Origin: Dissophora ornata
Taxonomy: Eukaryota > Mortierellomycota > Mortierellomycetes > Mortierellales > Mortierellaceae
Assembly (NCBI GenBank): GCA_025201705.1
Contig: MU616682.1
Span: 1-57,319, forward strand
Direction: 5' to 3'
DNA length: 57,319 bases
This document shows, one piece after another, positions 44,701 to 57,028 of the stretch (the first letter of the stretch is position 1; each line of letters begins with the position of its first letter). Under the pieces are notes generated by a model, which worked only from the letters and a program-made list of their open reading frames with translations, was not told the origin of the DNA and searched no databases. Made by a program: the position numbers and the translations under genes.

Positions 44701-47700
44701 ATTGGCTGGGATTGATGGGAACACTGACGGGAACAGCAACGGGAACACTGAAGATGAGCTTGGTGGTAGCATTGATCACAATGATGTACAAGATGGAGAC
44801 ATGTTTCAGCGTCTTTTTCACTCGTGTCAGGGGAGGGACATCCTTTCCAAGGTCAACGCTGAGTCCGGGACAGGTAAGATCTGCATCATTTTAACAGACG
44901 TTTTAGAATGTACAACTTTAGATCTTTATTTACCTTTGCCGTTCCTTTATAGACATGATTGCTGTCGAACAACTGGAGATCTTCCAGCACTCTTACAACT
45001 TGTTGATGTATTGGTCCCTATGGGAAACAGCGAGGTACTGCGTGTTGTCAAGACTGAGAACTCCTTACGGAGGTCCTCAACAGACACTAGATTCTTTGGA
45101 GAAGCAGCTGAACACTCTGCTTCAACCAGCTCAGAAGGATGCCACAGGCAACTCCAAGTAAGGATTGGGATTGGCATTCATTTCGTACTATTTTCGTTAT
45201 CGCGATTCCAAGCTCTTTCTTACTCAGCTCATCAGCTCATCTTCTTCCCGGCTATCCAGATTAATGCACCTGCGGGATTTCCTTCTGTTCCTGGATCGAC
45301 TTGAGCTTCAGTTTTATAATGCATATCATGGGACGGCCCTGGGTGTAATCCCTCTGACACCAAAACCCAGCATTATGTTTGTAAGATCGAATAAGAAGAT
45401 GTGGGACGACTGGTTTTCGCGCGTCAGGGGCCGTGTCATTGAGGGCGCAAAAGCGACAGGCGAGCATGAGATTATCATCCGTAATGGATATATGGTAATA
45501 TCTCAGTTTTACTGTTTCCGGTCTGCCTGAGATATTGGTTAAGCGATGTGTACATTAACGTCATTCCCTCGCAGTTGTTGACTGAGCATTTTAGCTCACT
45601 TAGTCGAGGGGCAGTGAGTGATATCCTGCCATGGTTGGACGAATTTGAACGCGTGATGGTAGATCTGGGTAAGTAATGAATTCAGCAGACTTGACTTCAA
45701 GTACTAGGCTTTCTAGCATATCTAACTTTTCTTTGATCTTATTCTAGTTGAAGCACTCATAGCGACGAATGAGGCGGATGCCATTACAGGACTATATGTG
45801 TGGTGCCGAAGAGCTATTAAGGATATGACCAAGCAATCAAGTTCAAGCAGATCCAAAGCCTCACGCTCTGAACGATCTACACAATGTAAGAATATACCCT
45901 TTGTTGGACCCAGGCGATATGCTGGGGGGGTATGAATTTGAACCTGATGGCACTATTGAAATTAAATTATACGGTAGACCCAAGATACAGGAACGCATGT
46001 CTAAATGAAGGCCAAGCCCTCGCTTTATCACAGATATCGCTAGACTGGATGAACACTGCTGTTTTACATGCTCAGGTAAAACCTCTGACTGACGCCTAAT
46101 ATGATCGTGATCGATAGCCAGTGTCGTTTGATACTCAGTACGTGCCTTGATTTCAATAGACCCGTTACGAAAATTCGACAAAGGAGGCGATGTCCCTTAT
46201 GAGGCCATTCATAGATAACGACTCCATCGACGATATCAGCGCCCCAGCGGAATTCCTGTGCCAGGAAATCTCCCATAGCCTGGGCAACCTGTATAGTTAC
46301 CAGCAGCTTCAAAAGTTCATGGATTCTATTCCCGTGGAGTCATACGCTGACCAGACGATGCTTTGGAGCGATCGTATGGTGACACAGAGTTTGAGAGAGT
46401 ATTGTGCTAATGAGGCTTCAGAGGCGTGGAGGGGCTTGGAGGAGTTTTACGAATCGACTAGCAAGGACTTGCTAGTGCCGGACTTGTACTCGTTTGACAG
46501 GAGCGGACTAGTCGGGCAAAATTTCCTTTTTGCTTCAAAAGTCCATCAGCAAGCCGGACTGCCGCCCGCGGATTTGGACCGCCTTCGTCTACAGGCTTTC
46601 CAGATCGCTGAACCAGCAGCAGAGTTTTTGGTCTACAACGGGCTAGAACACGCTAGCGCAACTCTAATTGATACCATGATGCTCAATATGACGACAGCCG
46701 CGACTCCCATGGCGATCAAAGAATTCATGGACCAACTAGCACTGATTCCAGACGAACTGCACATGGATATGTTCCGCAAGGATCTTCGTTATTGGGTTCG
46801 TCTCGATGCCATGGTCAACTTAGCCAAGAGACACTCACCCAACGACGACTCATTGGTTCGCAGACAATCGAATGAGTTCAAGTTTCTTCTGTCCAAGATT
46901 GCGCGGCGCTCCGAGTGTCATGACTTTGCTAGTAGCATTCCTCGAACCTGGGAAGGTGCGCTGTCGCCAGAGATTCAGTTTGAGGAGGCAAAGGCTGCCA
47001 TGGCCAAGCACGACTATTCTACTGCGCTGGCTGCTTCTAGCAGAATTTTGGGTAAAGGTCAAGGTATGGCCCAGACAGTGGAGGACGATCAGTCGACGGT
47101 AGTCTTTCAAAGCAGGATCTACCTCAAGATGGCGAAATGGTCCCGTTCGACTAAACCCCAGCTATCCGAAGATAACCTTATGATGTTCGAGGACATTTTG
47201 AATCTGGAGCACGAAGGCCAAGTCTCTCCGCAGGCAAGGATTGAAGCCATCACCGCTACCTGCCTCCAGAAGGCCATCGATATCGGGACCAACTTCCGAA
47301 AATCTTGGTTTGCGTTTGGAACACATCACTATAAGCAAGGATGGGGCATTCTGGATGAGTTAGGATCATTCCGATTTCATCACCCCGTAGCTACGGCCGC
47401 GAATGATACATTAAAAGCTATCCTGGAAGATGCTGGAGTGGAGAGACCAGAGGAGCACTCCAAGGTATGAGTCGCGATCTTGGAGTCATACATGTTTGTT
47501 CTGCTATGGTGAAGGACTTTGCCACTAAACATAAGCTGCTATTCTCAACTTTCTAGAACATTTTCTGTGTATTTGTTAAGCACTGTGCATCTGGGCAGCC
47601 TTTTGATGAAGTCGCCGCGTATGAAAGCATCCGAGCCCATGTGATGAAGATTGACGAAATCGCAGAGTCGACGACCATAATATCCAGGATCACTGAGTCC

Positions 47701-50289
47701 TTCGAGACATTACTCGACAGGATCCTCGAGGCGTATCGTCTAGCTATTTATGGTTACTTTCGGTTCCTTCAATTTGCAGCACTGGAATTCGAATGTCAAC
47801 CACCAAAGTCTATGGTAGGACGAGTTGCCTTCTGCGTGATAAAAAATGTATATTCCACCATGATGAACAGCTGTACTCATTTATACGCACTTCTTTAGAC
47901 AACGTCTGGCGAGGAGGATGAAGCAGATATACCACAGTCAGCAGTATCGGACGAGATTACAGCAACACTGCGATTGCTTCGCCTACTTGCCAAGCATGGT
48001 GGGCAGCTCTATGATACATTCCACGAGAATCTAGTCTCCATCAATGTCAGTCCATGGGCCAATATCATTCCGCAATTATTTGCGCGACTGGATCACCCAG
48101 AGAAACCTGTCCAGGACTTGATTGCAGATTTGCTGTGCAAAATTGGAGAGCAGTATCCTCAGCTTATCGTTTTCCACTGCGTCGTTGGTGCCAACTCTGC
48201 TCATAACAGCACCTGTCAAAGACGACTGCTGGGCTTTATTGGCGATTTTTTGAACAAGTCCCACCCAGAGCTGGTCTTGCAGGTCCAGCACTTGATCCAA
48301 GAGCTGGAGAGGGTTACGGTTCTGTGGGAAGAGGTCTGGCAAAAAAAGATCATGGTCAGTCTCCCGGAGCTGAAGAATACGCTACAGGAACTGACGGAGC
48401 AATACCAGGGACTTGACGCGATTGCAGGACTAGGGGCAGAAGACAAGGATGCTGTCATGTCGGACAATTACCAGCAATCTGTGATCCCATTGCTGACAAC
48501 ACTTCAGAGCCTGCAGGACTCACATGCCCATCCAGAATCGAATCACGAGCGTTGGTTCTTCTCGACATTCCGGGACAGGATACAGGTGGCACTGGATTGC
48601 CTTCGATCACCCAAGTCGTGGAGCAATCTCTTTGAGGGAGTTGTCCTTCTGAAGGAGATTTACATGGATATTGGAAAGGAAGTTTCTGGGACTAGAATCT
48701 TACAACTGTCTGATCTGAGTCCGGAACTCGCATCTCTCCAGTCGTCGCTTATCGACATTCCCAGCCCCAACCAAGGCACTGGAACTACCATTCAGTCGTT
48801 TGAGCAACAGGTGGTTGTTATCCCGACAAAGACCAAACCTAAAAAAGTGACACTCGTGGGCTCGGATGGCAAGCGATATACTTACTTGTTCAAGGGGTTA
48901 GAAGATCTCCATCTGGATGAGCGCGTAATGCAGCTCCTCCGCATCTCCAACGGCATGCTGCAGAGGGACAAGGAGTCCAACTCGAGACAGCTGAGCGCGC
49001 GTCACTACGCCGTAGTGCCTCTGAGTGACAACTCCGGCATGATCCAATGGGTCGAGAACACGGTGTCGATTTTCACTATCATAGCAAAATGGCAGCACCG
49101 GGAACTGATGTGCGCTCGATGGATGAGCGATGACAACTCTACAGGGCCGCTTCAAGGACCCCAGCGTGCCACGGAGGTGTACCATGAAAAGGCTGCTGTG
49201 GCGCTCAAGAAGAGTGGCCTGCCTTCGAACCACCCCCGACGTCAGTGGCCAAAGTCAATATTGCTGGATCTTTATCATGAGATGGCAAACGAGACGCCAG
49301 CAGACCTGCTGGAGCGCGAGATTTGGTCCTCCAGTCCTACCCCAGCGGAGTGGTGGCGAAAATCAGTCCGGTTTGCAAGGTCGACTGCAGTCATGTCCAT
49401 GATCGGCTATGTGATCGGGCTGGGCGACCGGCATTTAGATAATATTCTGATTGACTTTACGACTGGTGACCTGGTCCACATTGACTACAACGTCTGTTTT
49501 GAGAAAGGCAAGCGTTTGCGGGTACCAGAGATTGTGCCCTTCCGACTGAGTCGGAACATGTTGACGAGCTTGGGCGTGACAGGAGTCGAAGGCAATTTCA
49601 GGATCGGCTGCGAACAGACCATGAAGGTGATGCGAAAAAACAAGGAAATCCTGGTTACATTATTGGAAGCATTTGTGTACGATCCCTTGGTGGACTGGCA
49701 GATCGAGGCGACTACAGCGCAGGGAAGTATCGGAGGCGGAGCCGGTGGATCAGGATATGATGCTGCTCAGGGGCCGGCACGTGAGGCACAGCCAGGTCTA
49801 GCACTTGAGAGTGAGAGCGAAAGTAGCAACGTCTCTGGACCCAACTCGCGCGACTCTAGACCGTCCTTTGACACGAATGCCTCAACACGTTCGCTTGGCG
49901 CATGGCGTCGGCTGTCTAACGAGAGTATTGCGTCGATTAGCAGCGTGAGCATCAAATCCACAACGACAATAGACTCTCCCAGACGCTGGGGCGCAGTCGT
50001 CGGAGACCAAGTGGATACGACACCAACATCGACAACCGTCAGTCTCGCAAACGGCGCACAGCACGACCAATATCAACAGCAGCAACAGGACCAGCAGGCG
50101 CCACCGTCACATCAACGAAACGCGTACGCTGTTCACATCCTGCGACGCGTTCGACACAAGCTAGAGGGACGCGACTTTGAAGCAGTCAAGAAGTGCAAGG
50201 TCACGGAGCAAGTGGACCGTGTGATTCAAGAGGCTACGAACGTGGATAACCTTGCCAATATGTATGAAGGATGGACACCATGGCTATGA
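41777..50289 (+). CDS. SMG1: SMG1, PI3K-related kinase of nonsense-mediated decay
   Basis: Ser/Thr kinase that phosphorylates UPF1 in NMD. Exons: 41777-41852, 42053-42213, 42302-42374, 42483-42636, 42721-42854, 42939-43087, 43176-43759, 43859-44142, 44230-44344, 44434-44557, 44633-44873, 44953-45157, 45260-45494, 45575-45668, 45748-45885, 45978-46075, 46160-47464, 47557-47814, 47899-50289; every phase agrees, 2272 residues. Helical repeats and FAT region: YWSLWETARYCVLSRLRTP, RNGYMLLTEHF. Kinase domain ~1790-2120: TLVGSDGKRYTYLFKG, the catalytic loop GYVIGLGDRHLDN (~1980-1990), and HIDYNVCFEKGKRLRVPE, a signature that separates SMG1 from ATR/ATM/TOR. FVYDPLVDW follows. The FATC ends NVDNLANMYEGWTPWL. 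The kinase-FATC insertion is only ~170 residues, against roughly a thousand in vertebrates. Exon 1 is the least certain. Confidence 0.94.
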
Positions 50290-53200
50290 GTTTAGTTCTT
50301 TCATTGACAGGGCATGTTCCTGAACAATAAATAAAATCACAAAACACCCCACTGTCAAAGTATATCACGCGCTTCATTCATACCATAAAGGGTCGCTGCT
50401 GGAAATAGGCAAGTGCGCTCGACCGCCAGGGATAGGACCACCCGCTCGGCTGAACTGAAGACCGAAACGAAGTTCCTCAAACAATCAGCATTTCGATCGG
50501 CCGGATTCCCTAATCAAGGTGACCCACACCAGAACAAGCATCTGCAGGAGAAGGCTGCATCCTTTCATGTCACAATTTGGAGCCCGCATACCTGAATCTG
50601 CGAGAGGATGGTGGAACTTCCGATGCCGGAAATACCCGTGATGAGGGATAACAGAGCGTTCTCAGTTACGGGACACAAAGTGAGATGGTTAATAAGGATT
50701 CGAAGCTGGTGTCGCAGCGAGGTCAATATTCGACTTCCTTTTGGCTCTGCGTGAGCGCCGTAGTGTTAGGTGAGGCGAAGGCTCTCTCCACGCTTGTTTC
50801 GCATTGACAGCTTTGTTTTCAACAATGCCAAATGCAGCCCTTCAATGCATGATTCTTTTTTCACTCTCAGCCATCTAATGCCCCTGCTGTAAAATACGTT
50901 CAAAAGCAAACGCAGTCCAATCCACATCCGCTTCGGCACTTTGATGACGGAGCAAAAACTGCAGAGATAGAGGATACAAAACACAGCAGCTCTGTAAACA
51001 TTATGACAAAGACAAGATACTGCCATGTACAGCACAACACACAAATAAATAAAAAAACCCCCATGGCTGACATGAACAAATCAGGAATGTCACACAGACA
51101 CTCCAAAAGGCGCGTGGTCTGGGCGTAGCTGGGTCTAATTAGGAATGCATGGCGTGCCCTATGGGGAAACGCTAGAAGTGTTGTACGTGAGTGTCGGAAC
51201 CTGCACAAAGATGAGCATCTCTATTAATTCTCTCGCCATACTATGGGAGCCGTGCCCAGGGCCATGGGTGTTATATGTGTGAATATTGCAATTTGATGCA
51301 GCCATAGGCCGCTGCATATTGGTATTGCATGATTCTGCAATGTCATATGAAAAGTGCGTACTGTGCCCGATTGCTGGGGGGGGGGGAATGCTTGATCTAG
51401 GATTTTTCAATCAAGCATGAAGTCTCCTTGCTTCATCTCAAAGTGAACATTGCTCCTCCACATTGTGGATAAGTGTGTATCAAGGTGGGAGGAGGAAGCT
51501 GTGACAGCCACAGAGACATAATAAGGCAGACAAGAAAAAAGTTGGTTCTCCACAGATTCGCGGGGGAAACAACCACGAATCTTAGTAGTCTATCACGGGA
51601 AAGCATGCTTGCCATTGCTTCCACATGTGCTCCAGCTGGTATCATAAGAAGGCAGCTGCAGGGGACTCAAGGTTGGGTCCATAGGATCCCAACATTTATT
51701 TTTAATATGGAAGCAACGACCCATACTAACCCATGCTAGTCAATGTCATGATGGGGGACGTGAGCATATGCTGGTGCATAAAATTTAGGTATGCTCTCTA
51801 GTGCATGACAATTGCAAGAAATGCATAGCAATCTCATGAATTCGTGCCGGGGCTAGTAGGTACCAACTTACTGCACTGACCCTTGATCACATCATCCATC
51901 GACTCTCAAATTTGTTACAACAGGCTTTCATGCACACCGTGAATGCTACCGTTATTCTGAGCTTCACACGAGTACCCAGGATAATGTATTGTAAAATGTA
52001 CAGCAACGTACCGTACCAACAATGATGGAGCCCATTGCAAAAAAAAAAAAAAATAGGGCCGTGGAGGTAAAGTTTTCTTTACGAAATCAGGGACCCCTTT
52101 CTTGCACATGACGATTGATATCTTGGAGGGTATAGGACGAGTATTTTGGTCGAAAAAGTGCCGGATGGACAGTATGAGGCTTGTTTCCCTATCAGGGCCA
52201 CACTGTGCACATGTGTTCCCGCTATCAAGAGTTCCACTTTTTTTTTTCTCTTTTTTTGTCGTTATAAATTCACTCGCCCCTGTTGCGGCATCCGCCGTCG
52301 TGCCGGCACGTTTCTTGTACTCGCTGTCGTGTTTAATCTGAGCACATGCGGTTCCCTCTCTTTGTGTGTGGTCCAACAATGTCTAAATTTCGAAGACCGC
52401 GCCACCAAAATCGTTCCAGATAAGAAGCCAGGAAGCTTTTTTGTTTGCCGACTCAAGTGGCCATTGACATCATGACTATCGTTCTTTTTTTTTTTTTTTT
52501 TTTGGGTAGTCAAATACAAGCGCTTCCGAGCCGCAGTTTCCGCTCGGCTGTCAATACCTGAATGGCCTTTTGTTTTTGTTTTTGTTTTTTGCGCAATGAC
52601 GACGATGACAATGACGACGATTGCCACGTGGATTTTTTACCAGATGCGTGAATGATGCTGAGTCGCGGCCGTTTTATCCTGAACTTGAGGCCCGTGTCGA
52701 ACAGTCTTTGGAAGGTGGTTCTAGTTTTTTTTATTCTCCGAGTGCCATGGCTTTATCCTTGTCTGTTGCTTCTTTTTCACTTCTGACACGTGTGGCACTC
52801 GGTGGGTGCTACGCGCGACTAGGACTGGTCAAGGGTATGGATGGATCATAGAAGACAGAGACTGCAGCACGAGGATGAGTGCATGATCGCTTACGACCCA
52901 ACTGTCCAGGGATCATGACGGAAGACTCTGACACGATGTACTGATCTGGCAACAAGAAAAATGCATTTGCACGTTTACCACTGTACGATTGAAGATGGAC
53001 ATGTAGAAAACAAGCTGCATTATTGGCTACAGCATGAGCCTATCATTGTGCACAGAGCGGTCCCCACTGAGTTGCGTTTCTCATGAGAAAGTGCCGGCTA
53101 TGGGCCAACGAAAGGGAGCAAAGGGGGCTTGTTTGCTAGGATCAGCAAGCATGCTGGACAAACAATTTCCGTAGAAGAGAGCAGCAGAATAATGTAATCT

Positions 53201-55409
53201 CGATCGTCCCCTGCATAAATGTATTCGCACGTGAAAGGCATTTCCATATTCAGAGACGCGTAGAAGACTACCAAGGCTGATCTGACCGTGAAATTTCTAT
53301 TTTTCCCCTCGCATGCTTGGGTTACGCTCGTTCCTAGAACCGGCGTCCTAGCCTGCTGCACCCGAGTGTCGTGTGAACGTGAAGAAAGACGAAATACAAA
53401 AATGGCCCAAGCTGTGCTGACACGCTGAAGTTTGGTCTAGATCCAAAACAAGCACAAAGAAAAAGATAATTAGCAAAGACCCTGATTTTTTTTGTTCGTT
53501 CTCATGGACATAAGCACGCTCTGGGTCAATTCATATGATGGCCCGTTCATCGCATGTCTGCTTGCTCAAAGTACTCGCTTTTCGTGTCTTGTTTTTCACG
53601 AGCAGAAAGGCCTAACGTAGAGATATGCCGTAACCCTTGCTGTCCCCATTCTCATACTCCTTTTCGAGCACAACACCACCCCCACCCCTTTCACGTTCGC
53701 TATCGGAAGAAAGAGAAAAAATGGGGAGAGGGGGAGAGGATTAAGGAGAGCATTGGGTGAATGGTGAGTGATCCTTCACAGTTGTGCAGATCAGAACGAA
53801 TCAAACGAGTGTGGTCTACACGATACGTGGGCACACCGAGAAGAAAGGTTAGAGTTACCGGTCAGTCATAAATAGCCCTTGCAGAAAGCATAAGAAATGG
53901 CGGCAATGTGAATTGTTTGTTATCAGTCGCCCTCCCTTGCGCTTTTGTTTGTGTATCGAGCATGAGTCGTCGAATCGACCGAGCGAAGTAGATGGCATAA
54001 GCCTACATGGGAATATATGCGCATTTTAGGCTGTTTGAATAAGAGTAAGAGACCAAAATCGCGATGCCTTTGCATGTCGCACCTATTGCTCAACACTCAC
54101 CAACACGAACGCCCCCGAGCATTGAACGCTATATATCGATCGCACATGGTAATACCATTGCAGAGTGAGGAATAGAATAGCAAGCGATAGAGTACAGCAA
54201 CAGAGCAAGATCAGAGCTGCCATCCACGATGTCGGCTGTTCAATTACCGATGTCGCTATCAACAACCCTAATGAGTGAATGAATGGACACTGAATGAATC
54301 AACTCTCATTTTCAAACCCATGCTTGTTCCTTTTTGTCGGCGTGTTGGCGTGTGTGAGAGTGTATGAGAGTGTTGTGTGTGTCCGCATGTTCCTAAACCA
54401 GCGCTCTGTCAGGCCATTATCACGCTCCTTCTCCTTCTCATCTCCAAAGAGCGCTGTTTGTGCCGAAAGTCCGCGCTATCATGCTCACTCATGCCTGTTC
54501 GCCTCTACCAGTGACCTTTTCTCAATAAATAGACACTGCTTCCCCTGGCCTATTTCTGACTTTACTTGTCTCTCACTCTCATTCTTCCGCGCCTCTTCAT
54601 ACTCACAACTACTCTTCGCCTCTTCTCCACACCTCGCCTGACGTTTCTGTCTTCCTCATTCACACTCGCATTCGACTCTGCCCACCCTCATTCCGCCTTC
54701 TCTTTGCATTCCAACTATACCCTCCTCACTTGCTTGTAACAAATTTTCTTTGGTAAGAAAAACAAACAACAACAAAATTTCAGCTCTCTATTTCCCCTTC
54801 TCCACATCCCCAACAGATCGATTCTGCCGTGGATGCAGCTCCTGCGCGTGCGATTGCACCGATACGCGGAGCAGTGGGGTGCATGCCGCAGCCCTTCCGC
54901 GTCCCACCTTGTTGGGTCGCCTGTGTTCCTCCATTCTCCCACACTACATTTGCCGAACGATGTCTTCCAATGCTGCCGAGTTTTCTTTGCTCTTCCCCTG
55001 CACATTCACCTTCTCACCCGCACACTGACAAACCTCACCTCCTGGCCACATCCACACATCCGTATTGTCAACATCGTAACCAACTCGTTCCATCATGACA
55101 CCCGCCTCTGTGCCTCTGCGCGCTGTGTCCTCCTTCGTAGGGACATGCCTCGAGCACGCGTATTCTGTTTCCTCTCTCCCCTGACTTTTTTCCTGCCTTG
55201 CATGTTGTTTATCCTTAATCCATGATCGATCATCAATCACACATGTCCTGACATGCCGCTCTGCCCGTCGCACTCCTCGTTCATTGTTTATTCTGGTCAA
55301 TCCACTGACCTTGTCCTCCCTCCAAACATCATTGCTAACCTCTGTTTCCCATCTTCTGTTTCTCTCTATTTCTGTAGTCTAGTCTCCATCACACTTCTCC
55401 ACATTCATA
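50290..55409. other. About 5 kb without a supportable gene
   Basis: Downstream flank of SMG1 and upstream region of the perilipin-like gene. Open frames are short, overlap on both strands and have no recognisable domain; many are framed by homopolymers (52039-52052, 52487-52503). The stretch 50800-51900 has many ATGCAT/GCATGA elements and a hairpin (stem ATGCTTGAT/ATCAAGCAT at 51388-51418). From 54290 the plus strand is pyrimidine-rich (CTC, TTCTC, CCTC), typical of the long leader of a highly expressed fungal gene. A non-coding RNA or leader introns are possible but not shown. Confidence 0.45.
50326..50331 (+). terminator. Polyadenylation signal AATAAA of SMG1
   Basis: Hexamer 37 bp after the SMG1 stop codon, in an overlapping AATAAATAAA string. 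Confidence 0.55.
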
Positions 55410-56762
55410 ATGACTACCTCAACCACCTCTGTCGAGGAAATCATCAAGGGAGATAACGGCCGTACTGTTCGCAAGACCACCACCACGACCACCACCCGCA
55501 CCCTCGCTTCCAGCCCAGCAAGCGCTGACAAGGAGGAGGTCGCTTCTGCCGGTTTCATCGCTCGTGTCAGCTCCCTTCCCTTGATCCACGACAGCGTCTC
55601 GACCCTCCACTCGATCGCGAAAGACAACAAGTACAGCCGCTACGCTCTTGACACTGCCGGTTCCGCTGTTGAGACCGTCAACAAGTACACTGAGCCTTAC
55701 CAGACTCGCCTGCAGCCTCACATCTCCAAGGTCGACCAGATTGCCTCCAAGTCTCTTGATCTTTTGGAGAACACCTTCCCTATTGTCACCAAGCCCACCT
55801 CCGAGATTGTGACACAGGTCAAGAAGCCCATCGTCTATGTCGAGGAATCGTCCAAGAACGCTTATACCCAAATCCAGTCCACCATTGATACCCATGTCAC
55901 TGCGCCTGTCAAGACCGTCACCTCTAACATTGCTTCGACTGCCGCCACGACCCGCGACCAGATCACCACTGCTGCCGCGACGACTGCCACCAACATTGCT
56001 GCCACCGTCAACACTCATGCCACTCCTCTTGTCGACGGTCTCGAGACCATCGTCAACCGTTACTTGCCTGCCGATGCCGAAGCCGAGGAGAGCACTGCCA
56101 TCCAGAGCAACCAGGCTAGCCGCGTTGTTGACCTCACCCGCAACGTCTCGCTCCGCGTCTCCCGTCGCGTGGGCACCAGCGTTGCTCCCATCACCGAGTC
56201 TGCTCGCAAGGCTGCCGAGGGCAACGCCGCCTTGGTCAAGTCCAAGGAGTCGATCCAGGCCTTGAACATCCGCCTCATTGCTTTGGTTGAGGCTCTTCGT
56301 ATCCATGCCAAAGAGCTCCAGGAGAACGTCCAGAAGGTCCCCGGCGAGGCCACCCAGCGTGTCCAGTCTCTGAGCGGCAGCCTCTTGACTGAGATTGATT
56401 CGCTCTCTATCTACTTGAAGGAGAACGGCCCCAAGCTGCCCGAGTACGTCCAACTTCGCTTGGAGCCCCTTGTCAGCTTTGTCAATGACCGTTATGAGAC
56501 CGTTAAGGGAGAGGTTGCCAAGCCTGATGTGTCCGCCTTGCAGAAGGCCCGCAACATCTTGCACCTCACCACGGAAGAGACCCTCCCCATCCTTCAGAAC
56601 GCTGTCCAGGATGTCAAGGACTCGCTCTTGCAGTACCAGGCCACCATCCAGGAGAACATCCAACGTGGCTTGTCCAAGGTCCAGGAGGTCAACTCCTCCA
56701 TGAGCGAGGCCGCCGCGCGCACTCTCCAGTCTGCTCGCATCACCCTTGTCGGTGCCAAGTAA
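55410..56762 (+). CDS. Perilipin-like lipid-droplet coat protein
   Basis: Single exon, 450 residues. A PAT-like N-terminal part (residues ~45-140) has the family pattern: LPLIHDSVSTLHSIAKDNK, ETVNKYTEPYQTRLQPHISK, VDQIASKSLDLLENTFPIV. It is followed by amphipathic 11-mer-type helices rich in Ala/Thr/Val (residues ~145-230) that bind lipid-droplet surfaces in perilipins, and a helical C-terminal bundle (LNIRLIALVEALRIHAKELQ, LSGSLLTEIDSLSIYLKENG). No signal peptide or long membrane segment is present. Codons are strongly biased to C-ending forms and AAG, unlike neighbouring genes, indicating high expression. This also leaves the antisense strand open for 414 codons, a shadow. The start has a good context (CATAATGAC). 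AATAAA at 56831. In oleaginous fungi this class coats storage droplets. Confidence 0.82.
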   Translation: MTTSTTSVEEIIKGDNGRTVRKTTTTTTTRTLASSPASADKEEVASAGFIARVSSLPLIHDSVSTLHSIAKDNKYSRYALDTAGSAVETVNKYTEPYQTRLQPHISKVDQIASKSLDLLENTFPIVTKPTSEIVTQVKKPIVYVEESSKNAYTQIQSTIDTHVTAPVKTVTSNIASTAATTRDQITTAAATTATNIAATVNTHATPLVDGLETIVNRYLPADAEAEESTAIQSNQASRVVDLTRNVSLRVSRRVGTSVAPITESARKAAEGNAALVKSKESIQALNIRLIALVEALRIHAKELQENVQKVPGEATQRVQSLSGSLLTEIDSLSIYLKENGPKLPEYVQLRLEPLVSFVNDRYETVKGEVAKPDVSALQKARNILHLTTEETLPILQNAVQDVKDSLLQYQATIQENIQRGLSKVQEVNSSMSEAAARTLQSARITLVGAK

Positions 56763-56830
56763 AAAACCAAAAAGGAGTCCTCGCCGTGCGAGTGTCCCTT
56801 TGTATTAATGAAACCTTAGCTTACGAACCC

Positions 56831-56836
56831 AATAAA
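56831..56836 (+). terminator. Polyadenylation signal AATAAA of the perilipin-like gene
   Basis: Hexamer about 70 bp after the stop codon, followed by a TGT/GT-rich stretch (56848-56876), the usual arrangement of a fungal 3' end. Confidence 0.55.
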
Positions 56837-57028
56837 TCATGCACGTGCTGTAGTACAAGTTTGTCATGTCAATTGTGAGGCCTTTATCCCCTAAAATTAT
56901 AGAACGCGTCTTTATTCTATAAGGTTGCCATGGAGCTCACACAAGCGCATGATTCTGGTGACAGCCTATTACGGGCTCCAACATCTCTAGTTAAATGATC
57001 GGAGAAGGATTCCTCGATCGGGTTTTCT

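Noticed and set aside
55419..56663. 414-codon open frame on the minus strand
   Set aside because: Exactly antisense to the perilipin-like gene; the gene's strong codon bias removes antisense stops. The Gly/Leu/Asp-rich product has no domain.
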